From assembly GCF_036240795.1 (NCBI RefSeq), contig NZ_CP108454.1:1-64000 (forward strand): a DNA stretch of 64,000 nucleotides. The letters are read 5' to 3'. The notes beneath the pieces were generated by a model. It had not been told where the DNA came from, made no database searches, and saw only the letters and a list, made by a program, of their open reading frames with translations. This DNA comes from Streptomyces sp. NBC_01268. Its GTDB lineage: Bacteria > Actinomycetota > Actinomycetes > Streptomycetales > Streptomycetaceae. The position numbers were made by a program, and so were the translations under genes. How positions within the stretch are numbered: position 1 is the stretch's first letter; each line of letters begins with the position of its first letter. Shown here piece after piece: positions 46,600 to 54,919 of the stretch.

Positions 46600-47522
46600 T
46601 CGCGGAAATAGAGCGCTCCGTCCGCCGCTTCCCCGCCGAATCCCGGGCCCTAGGAGCGGGCCGGTCGACGATCGCCCTCGCCCAGGCGTCGATTCTGCTC
46701 TTCACCCCCGCGTCCCACCTCTTCGTGCCGGTAGGCGCGACACAGGCCGGGGTCGACTGCTCGGCCCCGGTACAGGCCATGTCGCTGTACTGCCTGGCGG
46801 ACACCGCGGACCGGCAGTTCCTCAACCTCGTGCTCCTAGTCCTGCTGCTCGTAGTAGCGAGCGGGATCCTGCCCCGCTACACGACCGTGCTGCACTTCTG
46901 GGCGTCTTTCTCCCTGAGCCAGTCGGTCTCACTGCCCGACGGCGGTGACGCCGTCTCACAGGTCGTGACCTTCTTCCTCGTCCTGGCCTGCGCCAATGAC
47001 AGGAGGACCTGGCACTGGCAACGGCCGGGAGGCAAGGACCGGTCAGGATCCCTGTGGCAGGGTCTCGCTTGGGCTGGCTGGTGGGGGGTACGGCTCCAGG
47101 TTGCGTACATCTACCTCAACAGCGCAGTAGCGAAGCTGCCGGTCGGCCCGTGGGCCGAGGGCAGCGCGACGTACTACGTCGCGCGAATGGAGAACTTCGG
47201 AGCAGCCGGCTTGTTCGCCGACCTGTTCCGCTGGGCGACGGGCATCACGGTGATCGCCCTCCTGTCGACCTGGGGGACGATCCTCGCGGAATCGCTGATA
47301 GCGCTGTTCCTGCTGCGCCGGGCCTCCCGGCAAGTGGTGGCGGCGATGATCAGCGTGGCCCTGCACCTCCTGATCGTCCTTCAGATAGGAATCGTGTCCT
47401 TCGGCTTCATCATGGTCGGTGCGGTGCTGTGCGCGGCGTCCCGAGGCATCGACGCGTACGCCCCGCGATGGCGGCGACGGTTCACAGGCGGGCTCCCTGC
47501 CGGCTTCGCCACCGACCCCTAA
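46581..47522 (+). CDS. SdpB-like membrane maturation protein
   Basis: A 313-residue polytopic membrane protein with about six hydrophobic segments and the HTTM-like core of the SdpB family (PRYTTVLHFWASFSLSQSVS, FFLVLACANDRRTWHW). Family members resemble vitamin K-dependent gamma-carboxylase membrane domains and are needed to mature the SDP toxin. The GTG at 46581 follows GGAGG and lies inside the end of SdpA. A 15-bp-stem terminator follows the stop by three bases. Confidence 0.84.
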   Translation: MFTERLIAEIERSVRRFPAESRALGAGRSTIALAQASILLFTPASHLFVPVGATQAGVDCSAPVQAMSLYCLADTADRQFLNLVLLVLLLVVASGILPRYTTVLHFWASFSLSQSVSLPDGGDAVSQVVTFFLVLACANDRRTWHWQRPGGKDRSGSLWQGLAWAGWWGVRLQVAYIYLNSAVAKLPVGPWAEGSATYYVARMENFGAAGLFADLFRWATGITVIALLSTWGTILAESLIALFLLRRASRQVVAAMISVALHLLIVLQIGIVSFGFIMVGAVLCAASRGIDAYAPRWRRRFTGGLPAGFATDP

Positions 47523-47525
47523 CGG

Positions 47526-47559
47526 GCGCGGCGGACCACCCGGAGGTGGTCCGCCGCGC
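47526..47559 (+). terminator. Terminator of the SDP-type operon
   Basis: GCGCGGCGGACCACC, loop CGGA, and the perfect complement, three bases after the SdpB stop codon. The 15-bp GC stem is an unusually strong rho-independent-like hairpin, though without a T-run. Confidence 0.85.
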
Positions 47560-47960
47560 TTCGTCGCTCCCGGCGAGGTCCAAATCCCTCCTGGTCCGGG
47601 GTTCTTGCACGGGAGGTCACCCGGCCCTCTCCGACTCGCTGGGATGCAGGGGTATGCCTCGTGGTTAGCGTGCTCGGCGAGCGCCCGGTAGATGCTGGCC
47701 ACCGAGGGGTTATGTCCCTTGTGCTTGCCGGTGGGAACGACGCGCCGATCTTTACCAGGGTTTGCTCGAACTCGCCTGCAGCCTGACCTGCATCCGACAT
47801 CCATCCAGCGGTCCCAGAGTGATCGGCTAGGAGTCCGAGCGCAGCCCCAGGGCGCTGTGCTGAATCAGGTCAGCCGGAGCATCGGAACCCGACTCCCGAC
47901 GTGTCAACTCGACCAACTTCGTCCGGCTCGGATCGGTTCACCACAACGGCTAGTTGGCTA
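47560..47960. other. Gap with weak coding relic
   Basis: On the minus strand at about 47640-47740 the frame reads KHKGHNPSVASIYRALAEHA, which resembles the C-terminus of a mobile-element protein, perhaps a recombinase. It has no start and cannot be named with confidence. The remainder has no supported feature. Confidence 0.4.
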
Positions 47961-47974
47961 GGATGCTAGCATCC
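47961..47974. promoter_or_regulatory. Perfect palindrome upstream of RHH gene
   Basis: GGATGCTAGCATCC is a perfect 14-bp palindrome six bases before the GTG of the RHH gene, with TAGTTGGCTA just upstream. RHH proteins bind such short symmetric operators, so this is the likely autoregulatory site. Confidence 0.65.
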
Positions 47975-47979
47975 GGCCT

Positions 47980-48159
47980 GTGGGTGATGAGGAAGTCAAG
48001 CAGTTCAACGTGTACCTGCCGATCGGACTGATCAAGCAGGTCAAGTACCGCGCCATCGACTCGGGCATGTCGTTGTCAGCGCTCGTCGCTGACGCGCTGC
48101 GCGCCTACCTCGACGACGCCCAAGGGGACCATCAGCAATCGCCTGAGAAGGAGACCTGA
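47980..48159 (+). CDS. Ribbon-helix-helix (CopG-like) DNA-binding protein
   Basis: A 59-residue protein starting at GTG 47980: a beta-strand ([20 protein letters not shown]), a turn (DSGMS) and a second helix ([15 protein letters not shown]), the RHH fold used by CopG/Arc-type repressors and antitoxins. No RelE- or PIN-like toxin follows. Instead the next gene, two bases after its stop, is a VOC protein. A perfect palindrome just upstream suggests autoregulation. Confidence 0.7.
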   Translation: MGDEEVKQFNVYLPIGLIKQVKYRAIDSGMSLSALVADALRAYLDDAQGDHQQSPEKET

Positions 48160-48160
48160 C

Positions 48161-48505
48161 ATGACGACCGAAGGCATCGAGGCCGTGTTCCTGACGACGC
48201 ACAACTGGGGAAAGGCGGCGAAGTTCTTCCAGGCGCTGGGCTACGAGCTGGAGTTCGCGACGGACCACAGCTCCGGCCAGTTCCGCAACGGCGAGGGTCC
48301 CTACATGTTCATCGCCGAGGTTCCCCAGGACCAGGAGCCCCAGACGCGGATCGTGCTGAAGGCGCCGGACGCAGACGCGCTGTGTCCCGATCCTGTCGTC
48401 GAGGTGGTCACGCCGTTCGAGGACACCCATTACGGGACCAAGGAGATGACCGTCCGCGACCCCGATGGGCGCCTGTGGACCCTCCAGGCTCCCGTCAAGA
48501 ACTGA
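48161..48505 (+). CDS. VOC/glyoxalase-superfamily protein
   Basis: A 114-residue VOC protein: an N-terminal strand (EAVFLTTHNWGKAAKFFQAL), a central YMFIAEV and a C-terminal MTVRDPDGRLWTLQAP. The fold binds a small molecule and often a metal. Such proteins can be glyoxalases or drug-binding resistance proteins. AAGGAGA lies about 10 bases before the ATG. Placement between an RHH repressor and a methyltransferase suggests a detoxification or resistance cassette. Confidence 0.8.
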   Translation: MTTEGIEAVFLTTHNWGKAAKFFQALGYELEFATDHSSGQFRNGEGPYMFIAEVPQDQEPQTRIVLKAPDADALCPDPVVEVVTPFEDTHYGTKEMTVRDPDGRLWTLQAPVKN

Positions 48506-48530
48506 CTACGGCAAAAGAAGGGGGAACACC

Positions 48531-49388
48531 ATGGCGCACGAGCAGATCGAGGCACCGGACAACACCGCGGTACGGACCGCCCTCTGGCGGGCGATGCACC
48601 TTCAGATCGACCCGCCCCCGCACGTGGTCGAGGACGAGATCGGCCTGCAGTTGGCGGCCCCCGGCGACGCCTGGCGCGCCCGCCCGGACATGGACCCTCG
48701 GGCCACCGGCGGGTTTCGGGCAGCCATCGTCGCCCGCGCTCGTTTCATCGAGGACCTGATCGCCGAACAGGCCGACCAAGGCGTGACCCAGTACGTCATC
48801 CTGGGAGCCGGTCTGGACACCTTCGCCCAGCGCAAGCCGGAGCTCGCCTCCCGCCTTCAGATCTTCGAGGTCGACCAGCCCGGCACCCAGGCCTTCAAGC
48901 GCCGCCGCCTGGTCGAGCTCGGCTACGGCATCCCCGACTGGCTGCACCTGGTGCCGGTCGACTTCGAGGCCGGCGCGTCCTGGCCTGAGCAACTGTCCAT
49001 TGCCGGCTTCGATCCCGGCCGGCCGGCGGTCATCGTCTCCACCGGCGTCACCATGTACCTCACCAAGGACACCACCGCCGCCACCCTGCGCGAGATCGCC
49101 GGGCTTGCACCCGGCTCGACGCTCGCCATGACCTTCCTGCTGCCGACCGAACTCGTCGACGCCGCCGACCGCCCCGGCCTCCAAGCGAGCGAGGAAGGCG
49201 CACGAGCCTCAGGGACGCCGTTCATCAGCTTCTACACCCCGAACGAAATGTTGGCACTGGCCCGCGACGCCGGCTTCACAGATTCCCGGCACGTATCGGG
49301 AGCCGCGCTCGCCGAACGCTACTTCGCCGATCGCACCGACGGCCTTCGCCCGTCAAGCGGAGAAGATCTACTGCTGGCCACCACCTGA
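48531..49388 (+). CDS. SAM-dependent O-methyltransferase-like protein (LCM/TIGR00027 type)
   Basis: A 285-residue class I methyltransferase of the leucine-carboxyl-methyltransferase-like family. Visible are the SAM-binding motif QYVILGAGLDTFAQR, the acidic strand LQIFEVDQPGTQAFK and the later VIVSTGVTMYL. Streptomyces members methylate natural products or carboxylates. The ATG at 48531 has AAGGGGGAA just upstream. It is co-directional with the VOC gene, 25 bp downstream of it. Confidence 0.85.
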   Translation: MAHEQIEAPDNTAVRTALWRAMHLQIDPPPHVVEDEIGLQLAAPGDAWRARPDMDPRATGGFRAAIVARARFIEDLIAEQADQGVTQYVILGAGLDTFAQRKPELASRLQIFEVDQPGTQAFKRRRLVELGYGIPDWLHLVPVDFEAGASWPEQLSIAGFDPGRPAVIVSTGVTMYLTKDTTAATLREIAGLAPGSTLAMTFLLPTELVDAADRPGLQASEEGARASGTPFISFYTPNEMLALARDAGFTDSRHVSGAALAERYFADRTDGLRPSSGEDLLLATT

Positions 49389-49578
49389 CTTCCCGCTCAA
49401 CTCCGCGTGCTCCAGGAAGCTGCATGCCGCACGCCCCTGCCGCCCACCCCGTCCGGGGCCGGCCTCGTCCAGCGCCCCGCACGGCTGCGGTGCCGGACGA
49501 GGGCAGGAGCGGGCGCCGAGGGTCATTTCCCGGTCAGGGTCCGATGCCGACCGAGGACACGCAGGATCCCGGCAGCTT

Positions 49579-49713
49579 CGCAGCAGGGGTAGAACTGCGG
49601 GGCAGGAAGCCTGCTCCCCGCGCGTGCGGGGAACAGGCTCGCTGACCGGTAGTTCCACCCCTGCCAGAGCACCACCCGAACCGCTCACCACCCCCGCGTC
49701 CGGCGTGGTGAGC
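49579..49713. repeat. Orphan CRISPR relic: leader-repeat-leader palindrome
   Basis: The centre (49611-49636) is CTGCTCCCCGC-GCGT-GCGGGGAACAG, a symmetric form of the CRISPR repeat. To its right, TGACCGGTAGTTCCACCCC and GAACCGCTCACC match the leaders at 142 and 3722. To its left, on the opposite strand, CTTCCTGCCCCGCAGTTCTA also matches that leader. No spacer or second repeat is visible. A further dyad (CGCTCACCAC...GTGGTGAGCG, 49682-49713) adjoins it. Confidence 0.6.
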
Positions 49714-49771
49714 GCAGCTCATGACCTGTGACAGCGGATCTGGACCGATTGCCATCGACGGTGGGCCCCGG

Positions 49772-49942
49772 TCAGCGCGAACGCTGCCCGGTGAAGAGGC
49801 GGTACAGCAGGAGGACGATCATCGAGGCGACGATCGCGGCGATTCACGTCGAGAGGTGGAAGAAGCCGTTGATGGAGGGCACGCCGAAGATCACCTTGCC
49901 GAGCCAGCCGCCGAGCAGACCGCCGACGATGCCGATGAGCAT
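49772..49942 (-). pseudogene. GlsB/YeaQ/YmgE-type membrane protein with nonsense codon
   Basis: MLIGIVGGLLGGWLGKVIFG then FHLST is interrupted by TGA where the family expects a Trp codon. The same frame continues IAAIVASMIVLLLYRLFTG to its natural stop. This is the C-terminal half of a small stress-associated membrane protein; one base change explains the break. The first half is also unclear. It is probably inactive. Confidence 0.6.
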
Positions 49943-50530
49943 GTGACGAGGCAGCCACCCGGCACCCGACCCGTCGCCCCATGCTGTCGAGAGCAGACTC
50001 GGTGACGGGTTCACCTTCGATGGCATCGGTCCAGCTGCCGTCACGGTCAACGTTCACGCCGGCCCAGCCGAGTACGGCGGTGGGTGGCTGCATGGCGGCG
50101 AGCCCTCGCATGCGGGGCACGCGCGGCCCACGACGGATCACCCCGCAGCCTGCCCTGGGTGCTGGAAAGGGTGTGTCACACGAGGCGTCGTACAGGGGAT
50201 TCGGGGCTCGTTGGGCAGCTGACCTTGTGATCGGCCGTGATGCGGTGAGGCATGTGACTGTCACGTGACTCGGGCGCGGGGTGCGCGAGTCACAGGTGGT
50301 GTCGAGGCGGACCGGGACGTTTCTGTGCCCCCGGCCTGGCAGTGGCCAGGCATGCAGGGCGGGGGTGGGGCGTGGGCGGGTGCTGATACTGACGCAGGAA
50401 GCGGTGCCGTGACCTGGCTGACGGTCTTTCTCTTTTCGCATGGGCATGAAACCTTCGAATCCAAGACGCGGGGGCGCGGTGGCATCTTCGATTCGATGGC
50501 AGGTGGGGCGGGCTTGTGGGTGTCGATGGT

Positions 50531-50571
50531 GCTCGATCGGCGGCAGTTGGTGTCTGTGGCGCCGATCGAGC
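50531..50571 (-). terminator. Hairpin after FG-GAP fragment
   Basis: GCTCGATCGGCG and CGCCGATCGAGC form a 12-bp stem about 50 bases beyond the 3' end of the FG-GAP fragment on the minus strand. It matches the core of the terminator at 34823-34858 in sequence and position. Confidence 0.65.
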
Positions 50572-50619
50572 GCGTCGGGATGGGTTCGATCGACCGGGCG
50601 CAACCGTGTCGGGCCGCGG

Positions 50620-50770
50620 GTCGTCGCCGGTCTGGGTGACGTTGCTGTAGGCGGCCTGATGTGAGGTGCGTCCGCTGCGGTAGAAGCGGACGTTGTCTGC
50701 CTTGTGCATCGCCCAGGGGTCGGGGATTGCGTCGCCGTTGATGTCGGGGGTTGCCGTGAACTGGGTGATC
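50620..50770 (-). pseudogene. FG-GAP/VCBS-repeat protein fragment
   Basis: The minus-strand frame reads TATPDINGDAIPDPWAMHKA then VRFYRSGRTSHQAAYSNV and TQTGDD, homologous to the fragment at 34878. The frame breaks on both sides. With the shared terminator downstream, this is the 3' end of an ancestral secreted FG-GAP protein gene. Confidence 0.6.
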
Positions 50771-51441
50771 CCGGTCGGCTGCCAGTCGGGAGAGGTGGCT
50801 GCGGACGGGGCCGGTCGGAGTGGTTGGTGTCGCGGCGCTGGACAAGGGCATCGGGTCGGTTCCGTCGGAAGCGGCGGGCTGCCCTGGCTCAGGCGGGCTC
50901 GCCTGGGGGTGTTGGGCGGAAGAAGCGGTCTCTCGTTTCCACCAGGGCGTGATGAACGTTGCCGCCGCGATGAAGGGAAGGAACGCATCCCGGTTTCGCA
51001 AGGGCGGCTGACCCACCAGCACGTGTGGTGGCGGGTGCTCCTCACTTCGGCGAGGGCACCCGCCGCCCGGCTTTCCCGGTGCCACCTTCACGGAGTGTGA
51101 CTCTCCGTTTCCGTTCGCGGCACCCCAGGAACCTGCACATTGTGCGTATGGCTTGAACCATGCCTCCCTCACCTTTCCCTGGTCGGGCACACCGTCCGGT
51201 GTCTCTTGTCGGGTTTCGGCCCGGTCCGTCCCGCGGGTGCGGAGCACCTGCGGAATCTGTTACTCCGTTTTGCGGAGATGCTGTCGCCGCCGCGTGAACA
51301 TGCCGCACACCACGGCGCCCGAGGGTGCGCTTGGGGCGCTGAAAAGGCCTCAACGCGGTTGGCTCGGACGGTCGTTCGCGTGCTTTGATCTGCGGCGCCG
51401 CGGTAATTCGGATTCCCCCCACTGACTGAAAGGTGCGCATC

Positions 51442-51687
51442 ATGCGTAACGACCTTGAGACCCGTGTGATCGACGACGCCGAGCTGGACGCCGTGTCCGG
51501 CGGTCTCGTCAGCGTCAACGGTGGTCTCGTCGGCGCCGTGACCGGCGACGTCAACACCGTCCTCGGCACCGTCGGCGCGCTGCAGACCGTCGGTGCCGTC
51601 GAGGGCCTCGCGGGCGGTGTCCCGGGCCTGGCCCAGGGCATCACCGGCGTGCACGTGAACGCCGGCCTCGGTGTCGCCGGTCTCTGA
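51442..51687 (+). CDS. Double-glycine bacteriocin precursor peptide
   Basis: An 81-residue peptide. The leader is MRNDLETRVIDDAELDAVSG followed by G: an acidic, double-glycine leader for a C39 peptidase. The roughly 60-residue core is Gly/Val/Ala/Leu-rich (GLVGAVTGDVNTVLG, GLAGGVPGLAQGITG) with no Cys, as in unmodified class II-type, membrane-active bacteriocins. The ATG has GAAAGG about 10 bases upstream. The genes that follow are an HlyD-like adaptor, a C39 exporter and an NHLM-type ABC transporter, which fits export and cleavage of this peptide. No immunity gene is recognised. Confidence 0.75.
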   Translation: MRNDLETRVIDDAELDAVSGGLVSVNGGLVGAVTGDVNTVLGTVGALQTVGAVEGLAGGVPGLAQGITGVHVNAGLGVAGL

Positions 51688-51701
51688 GCGACCGCGCGGT
51701 C

Positions 51702-51736
51702 GTGAACCCCGGGGCCTTCCCGCCCCCGGGGTTCAC
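51702..51736 (+). terminator. Hairpin between precursor and export genes
   Basis: GTGAACCCCGGGG and CCCCGGGGTTCAC (13-bp perfect stem, 9-base loop) start 15 bases after the precursor stop. Such a partial terminator would keep the precursor transcript abundant while passing limited read-through to the exporters. Confidence 0.7.
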
Positions 51737-51793
51737 ACCCTTCCGGGGCGCCCGGCCCGCGGAGTGCAGGAAATGCGGTCGAAGGAATAGTCC

Positions 51794-52600
51794 ATGCAGT
51801 TTCGCCAAAAGGCCCTTTCCACACTGCAGTCGCCCGAAGAACTCGATCTTCCGGTGCGTTTCGCCCGCCCCCAGGGACGGCTCGTCCTCGCCGTCACCGT
51901 CCTCGTCATGGCGGCCGCCGCGTACTGGACGTTCACCGGCACGGTCACCTCGAAGCTGTCCGCGCCCGGGATCCTCACCCACACCCAGGGCCGCTACCTG
52001 CTGCAGAGTCCCCTCGCCGGACAGGTGACCGAGGTCCTCGTCACCGAGGGATCCGTTGTCTCCGCGGGCCAGCCCCTCGTCGTCGTGCGCACCGGGCGCG
52101 GCGAGGCGCAGGTGCGGGCGCTCGCCGCAGGGCGGCTGACCGCGCTGTACGCGCGGACCGGAACGGTCGTGTCCACCGGCACCGACGTGGCGACCGTCGA
52201 ACGCACCACCGGCCCGCACGAGCCGCTCGTCGCCGTCCTCTACGTCCCCGGCAGCGACACCTCAAAGCTGCGCAAGGGCGCACGCGTCGACCTCACCGTC
52301 GCCTCCGCCGCCCGTGACACGTACGGCGTACTACGCGGCAAGGTCACCGCGGTGGGCCGCGCGCCGCAGACGAAGGCGCAGATCGGCGGCTTCCTCGGCG
52401 ACGACCAGCTCGCCGCCGCGTTCACCCGCCAGGGCAACCCCATCGCCGTGCTCGTCACCCTGGACCGCTCCCCCGACACCGCATCCGGCTACGCCTGGTC
52501 CTCGGCCGACGGCCCGCCGTACGCCGTCGAGTCCGGCACGCCCGTGAGCGGCTCGGTCCATCTGTCCTCGCAACGCCCCGTCGACTGGCTGCTCCCGTGA
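51794..52600 (+). CDS. HlyD-family adaptor of the bacteriocin exporter
   Basis: A 268-residue membrane-fusion-type protein. One N-terminal helix (about 30-51) precedes a lipoyl/barrel-sandwich region (QGRYLLQSPLAGQVTEVLVT then GSVVSAGQPLVVV) and a beta-barrel end (LRKGARVDLTVASA). In NHLP-type clusters this protein works beside the peptidase ABC transporter. GAAGGAA lies upstream of the ATG, and the stop overlaps the next GTG by four bases. Confidence 0.8.
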   Translation: MQFRQKALSTLQSPEELDLPVRFARPQGRLVLAVTVLVMAAAAYWTFTGTVTSKLSAPGILTHTQGRYLLQSPLAGQVTEVLVTEGSVVSAGQPLVVVRTGRGEAQVRALAAGRLTALYARTGTVVSTGTDVATVERTTGPHEPLVAVLYVPGSDTSKLRKGARVDLTVASAARDTYGVLRGKVTAVGRAPQTKAQIGGFLGDDQLAAAFTRQGNPIAVLVTLDRSPDTASGYAWSSADGPPYAVESGTPVSGSVHLSSQRPVDWLLP

Positions 52601-54918
52601 ACCCGCACTCCCACACCCCCACCACCAGCCCTACCGACGCTCCCGCCGGCACTCCCGCCGATGCTCCCGTCAGTGCGTCCCGCGCCGCCCGCCCGCGCAG
52701 GAAGAACGCGCATCCGCGGCGCCGTCCGCCGGCCCGCCGCCGCCCGGTGCCCCGGAGCCGGCGGCCGCGCACGGTCCGAACCCCCACGGTGCTCCAGATG
52801 GAAGCCGTGGAATGCGGCGCGGCCGCACTCGCCATGGTCCTGGGCCACCACGGCAGGCATGTGCCGCTCGAAGAGCTGCGCATCACGTGCGGTGTCTCCC
52901 GGGACGGCTCACGGGCGAGCAACCTGCTGAAAGCGGCCCGCAGTCACGGCCTTACGGCCAAGGGCATGCAGATGGACCTGGCCGCGCTCGCCGAGGTCGC
53001 AGCCCCGGCCGTGCTGTTCTGGGAGTTCAACCACTACGTCGTCTACGACGGGATGAGCCGGCGCTTCGGCCAGGCGGGTGTGTATGTCAACGACCCGGCG
53101 AAGGGACGCCGGTTCGTACCCATGGAGGAGTTCGACTCGGCGTTCACCGGCATCGTCCTCGTCTTCGAGCCCGGCCCCGGCTTCCGGCGCGGCGGCCGCA
53201 AGCCGAGCGTGCTCGGCGCGCTGCCGGCCCACCTGCGCGGCACCTCGGGCACCATGGCCGCAGCCGTGCTCTCCAGCGTGCTGCTCGTGGCCGTCGGCGC
53301 CTGGGTACCGGCGCTGAGCCGTACGTACATCGACACGTTCCTGATCGGCGGGCAGACCTCGCTGCTCGGCGTGCTGTTCGCCGCCATGACCACCGCGCTC
53401 GTGCTCACCGCCGCGCTGACCGCGCTGCAGCAGGGCAATCTGCTGCGCGGCCGGATCGTCTCCTCCACCCTCGCCGGCGCACGATTCCTGCGCCATCTGC
53501 TGCGGCTGCCCGTCGCCTTCTACGCCCAACGCGGCCCCGCCGACCTGGTCCAGCGGCTGCGCTCCAACGACACGGTCGCCGAAACCCTGGCCCGCGACCT
53601 GTCAGCGGCAGGCGTGGACACGGTCGTCGTCCTGCTCTACGCCGTGCTGCTGTGGACCTACGACCCCCAGCTCACCGTCGTCGGCATCGGCGTCGCCCTG
53701 CTCAACGTGGTGGCGCTGCGCATCGTGGTACGCGTACGGGCCACCGGCACCCGCAAACTACGCGCCGAAACCGCCCGGCTGACCAACACCTCCTACGGCG
53801 GACTCCAGCTCATCGAGACCATCAAAGCCACCGGCGGCGAAGACGGCTTCTTCCGCCGCTGGTCAGGACAGCACGCCCTCACCCTGGACGTCCAGCAACG
53901 ACTCGGCGTGCCCAGCGCCTGGCTGGCCATCGTCGCACCCACCCTCGCCGCACTCAACAGCGCATTGATCCTGCTCATCGGCGGGCTGCGGGCGGTCGAA
54001 GGGCACCTCACGGTCGGCCTGCTCGTCGCCTTCCAAGCCCTGGTGACCGGCTTCACCACACCCATCGCCCGCCTCGGCAACGTCGCCAGCCGCATCCAGG
54101 ACTTCACCGCCGACCTCGCCCGCCTCGAAGACGTCGAGAACTTCCCCGTCGACCCGGTCCACTCCCACCCCCAGCCCGCGGCCGGCAACATCCGCAGGCT
54201 CGCCGGCCACGTCGAGCTCGACCAGGTCACCTTCGGCTACAGCCCGCTGGACGCACCCCTGCTCACCGGCTTCTCCCTCACCGTCGGCCCCGGGCAGCAG
54301 GTCGCGCTCGTCGGCGGCTCCGGCAGCGGCAAATCCACCGTCTCCCGACTCATCGCAGGCCTCTACACCCCCTGGGAAGGCACCATCCGCATCGACGGAC
54401 GACGCCTCGACACGATCCCCCGCGGCACACGCGCCGCCAGCGTCGCCTTCGTCGACCAGGACGTCTTCCTCTTCGAGGGCACCGTCCGCGACAACATCAC
54501 CCTGTGGGACCCGTCCATCCCGGACGAGGCCGTCACCGCCGCACTCGCGGACGCCGCCGTCCTGGACGACGTCTCCCGCCGCCCCGGCGGCATCCACAGC
54601 CGCATCGAACAAGACGGCCGCAACTTCTCCGGCGGACAACGCCAACGCCTCGAACTCGCCCGAGCCCTCGTCCGCGACCCCGCCGTACTCGTACTCGACG
54701 AAGTCACCAGCGCCCTCGACGCCGCCACCGAACAAACCGTCATCGACAACCTCCGCCGCCGGGGCTGCGCCTGCATCGTCATCGCCCACCGCCTCAGCAC
54801 CATCCGCGACAGCGACGAAATCCTCGTCCTCCACCGGGGCACCATCATCGAACGCGGCCGCCACGAACACCTGCTGGCCACGGGCGGCCCCTACGCCCAA
54901 CTCGTCAAAGAACACTGA
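52597..54918 (+). CDS. C39 peptidase-containing ABC exporter (NHLP type)
   Basis: A 773-residue exporter-protease. A basic, Pro/Arg-rich N-terminal tail (1-60) precedes the C39 domain: Cys73 in QMEAVECGAAALAMVLG, His146 in FNHYVVYDG and Asp166 in VYVNDPAKG. Six membrane helices (about 215-480) and an ATPase with Walker A VGGSGSGKST, signature FSGGQRQRLELARAL and Walker B VLVLDEVTSALDA follow. All catalytic residues are present. It should cut the double-glycine leader of the precursor and export the core. Confidence 0.92.
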   Translation: MNPHSHTPTTSPTDAPAGTPADAPVSASRAARPRRKNAHPRRRPPARRRPVPRSRRPRTVRTPTVLQMEAVECGAAALAMVLGHHGRHVPLEELRITCGVSRDGSRASNLLKAARSHGLTAKGMQMDLAALAEVAAPAVLFWEFNHYVVYDGMSRRFGQAGVYVNDPAKGRRFVPMEEFDSAFTGIVLVFEPGPGFRRGGRKPSVLGALPAHLRGTSGTMAAAVLSSVLLVAVGAWVPALSRTYIDTFLIGGQTSLLGVLFAAMTTALVLTAALTALQQGNLLRGRIVSSTLAGARFLRHLLRLPVAFYAQRGPADLVQRLRSNDTVAETLARDLSAAGVDTVVVLLYAVLLWTYDPQLTVVGIGVALLNVVALRIVVRVRATGTRKLRAETARLTNTSYGGLQLIETIKATGGEDGFFRRWSGQHALTLDVQQRLGVPSAWLAIVAPTLAALNSALILLIGGLRAVEGHLTVGLLVAFQALVTGFTTPIARLGNVASRIQDFTADLARLEDVENFPVDPVHSHPQPAAGNIRRLAGHVELDQVTFGYSPLDAPLLTGFSLTVGPGQQVALVGGSGSGKSTVSRLIAGLYTPWEGTIRIDGRRLDTIPRGTRAASVAFVDQDVFLFEGTVRDNITLWDPSIPDEAVTAALADAAVLDDVSRRPGGIHSRIEQDGRNFSGGQRQRLELARALVRDPAVLVLDEVTSALDAATEQTVIDNLRRRGCACIVIAHRLSTIRDSDEILVLHRGTIIERGRHEHLLATGGPYAQLVKEH

Positions 54919-54919
54919 C

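Larger units (their letters stand above)
50051..51441. other. 1.4-kb gene-poor region before the bacteriocin locus
   Basis: It contains only the FG-GAP fragment (50620-50770) with its terminator (50531-50571). Other frames are GC-rich shadows. The approach to the bacteriocin precursor (51360-51440) is less GC-rich, with TTTGATCTGCGG and GGTAATTCGGATT, and probably holds its promoter. Confidence 0.4.
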
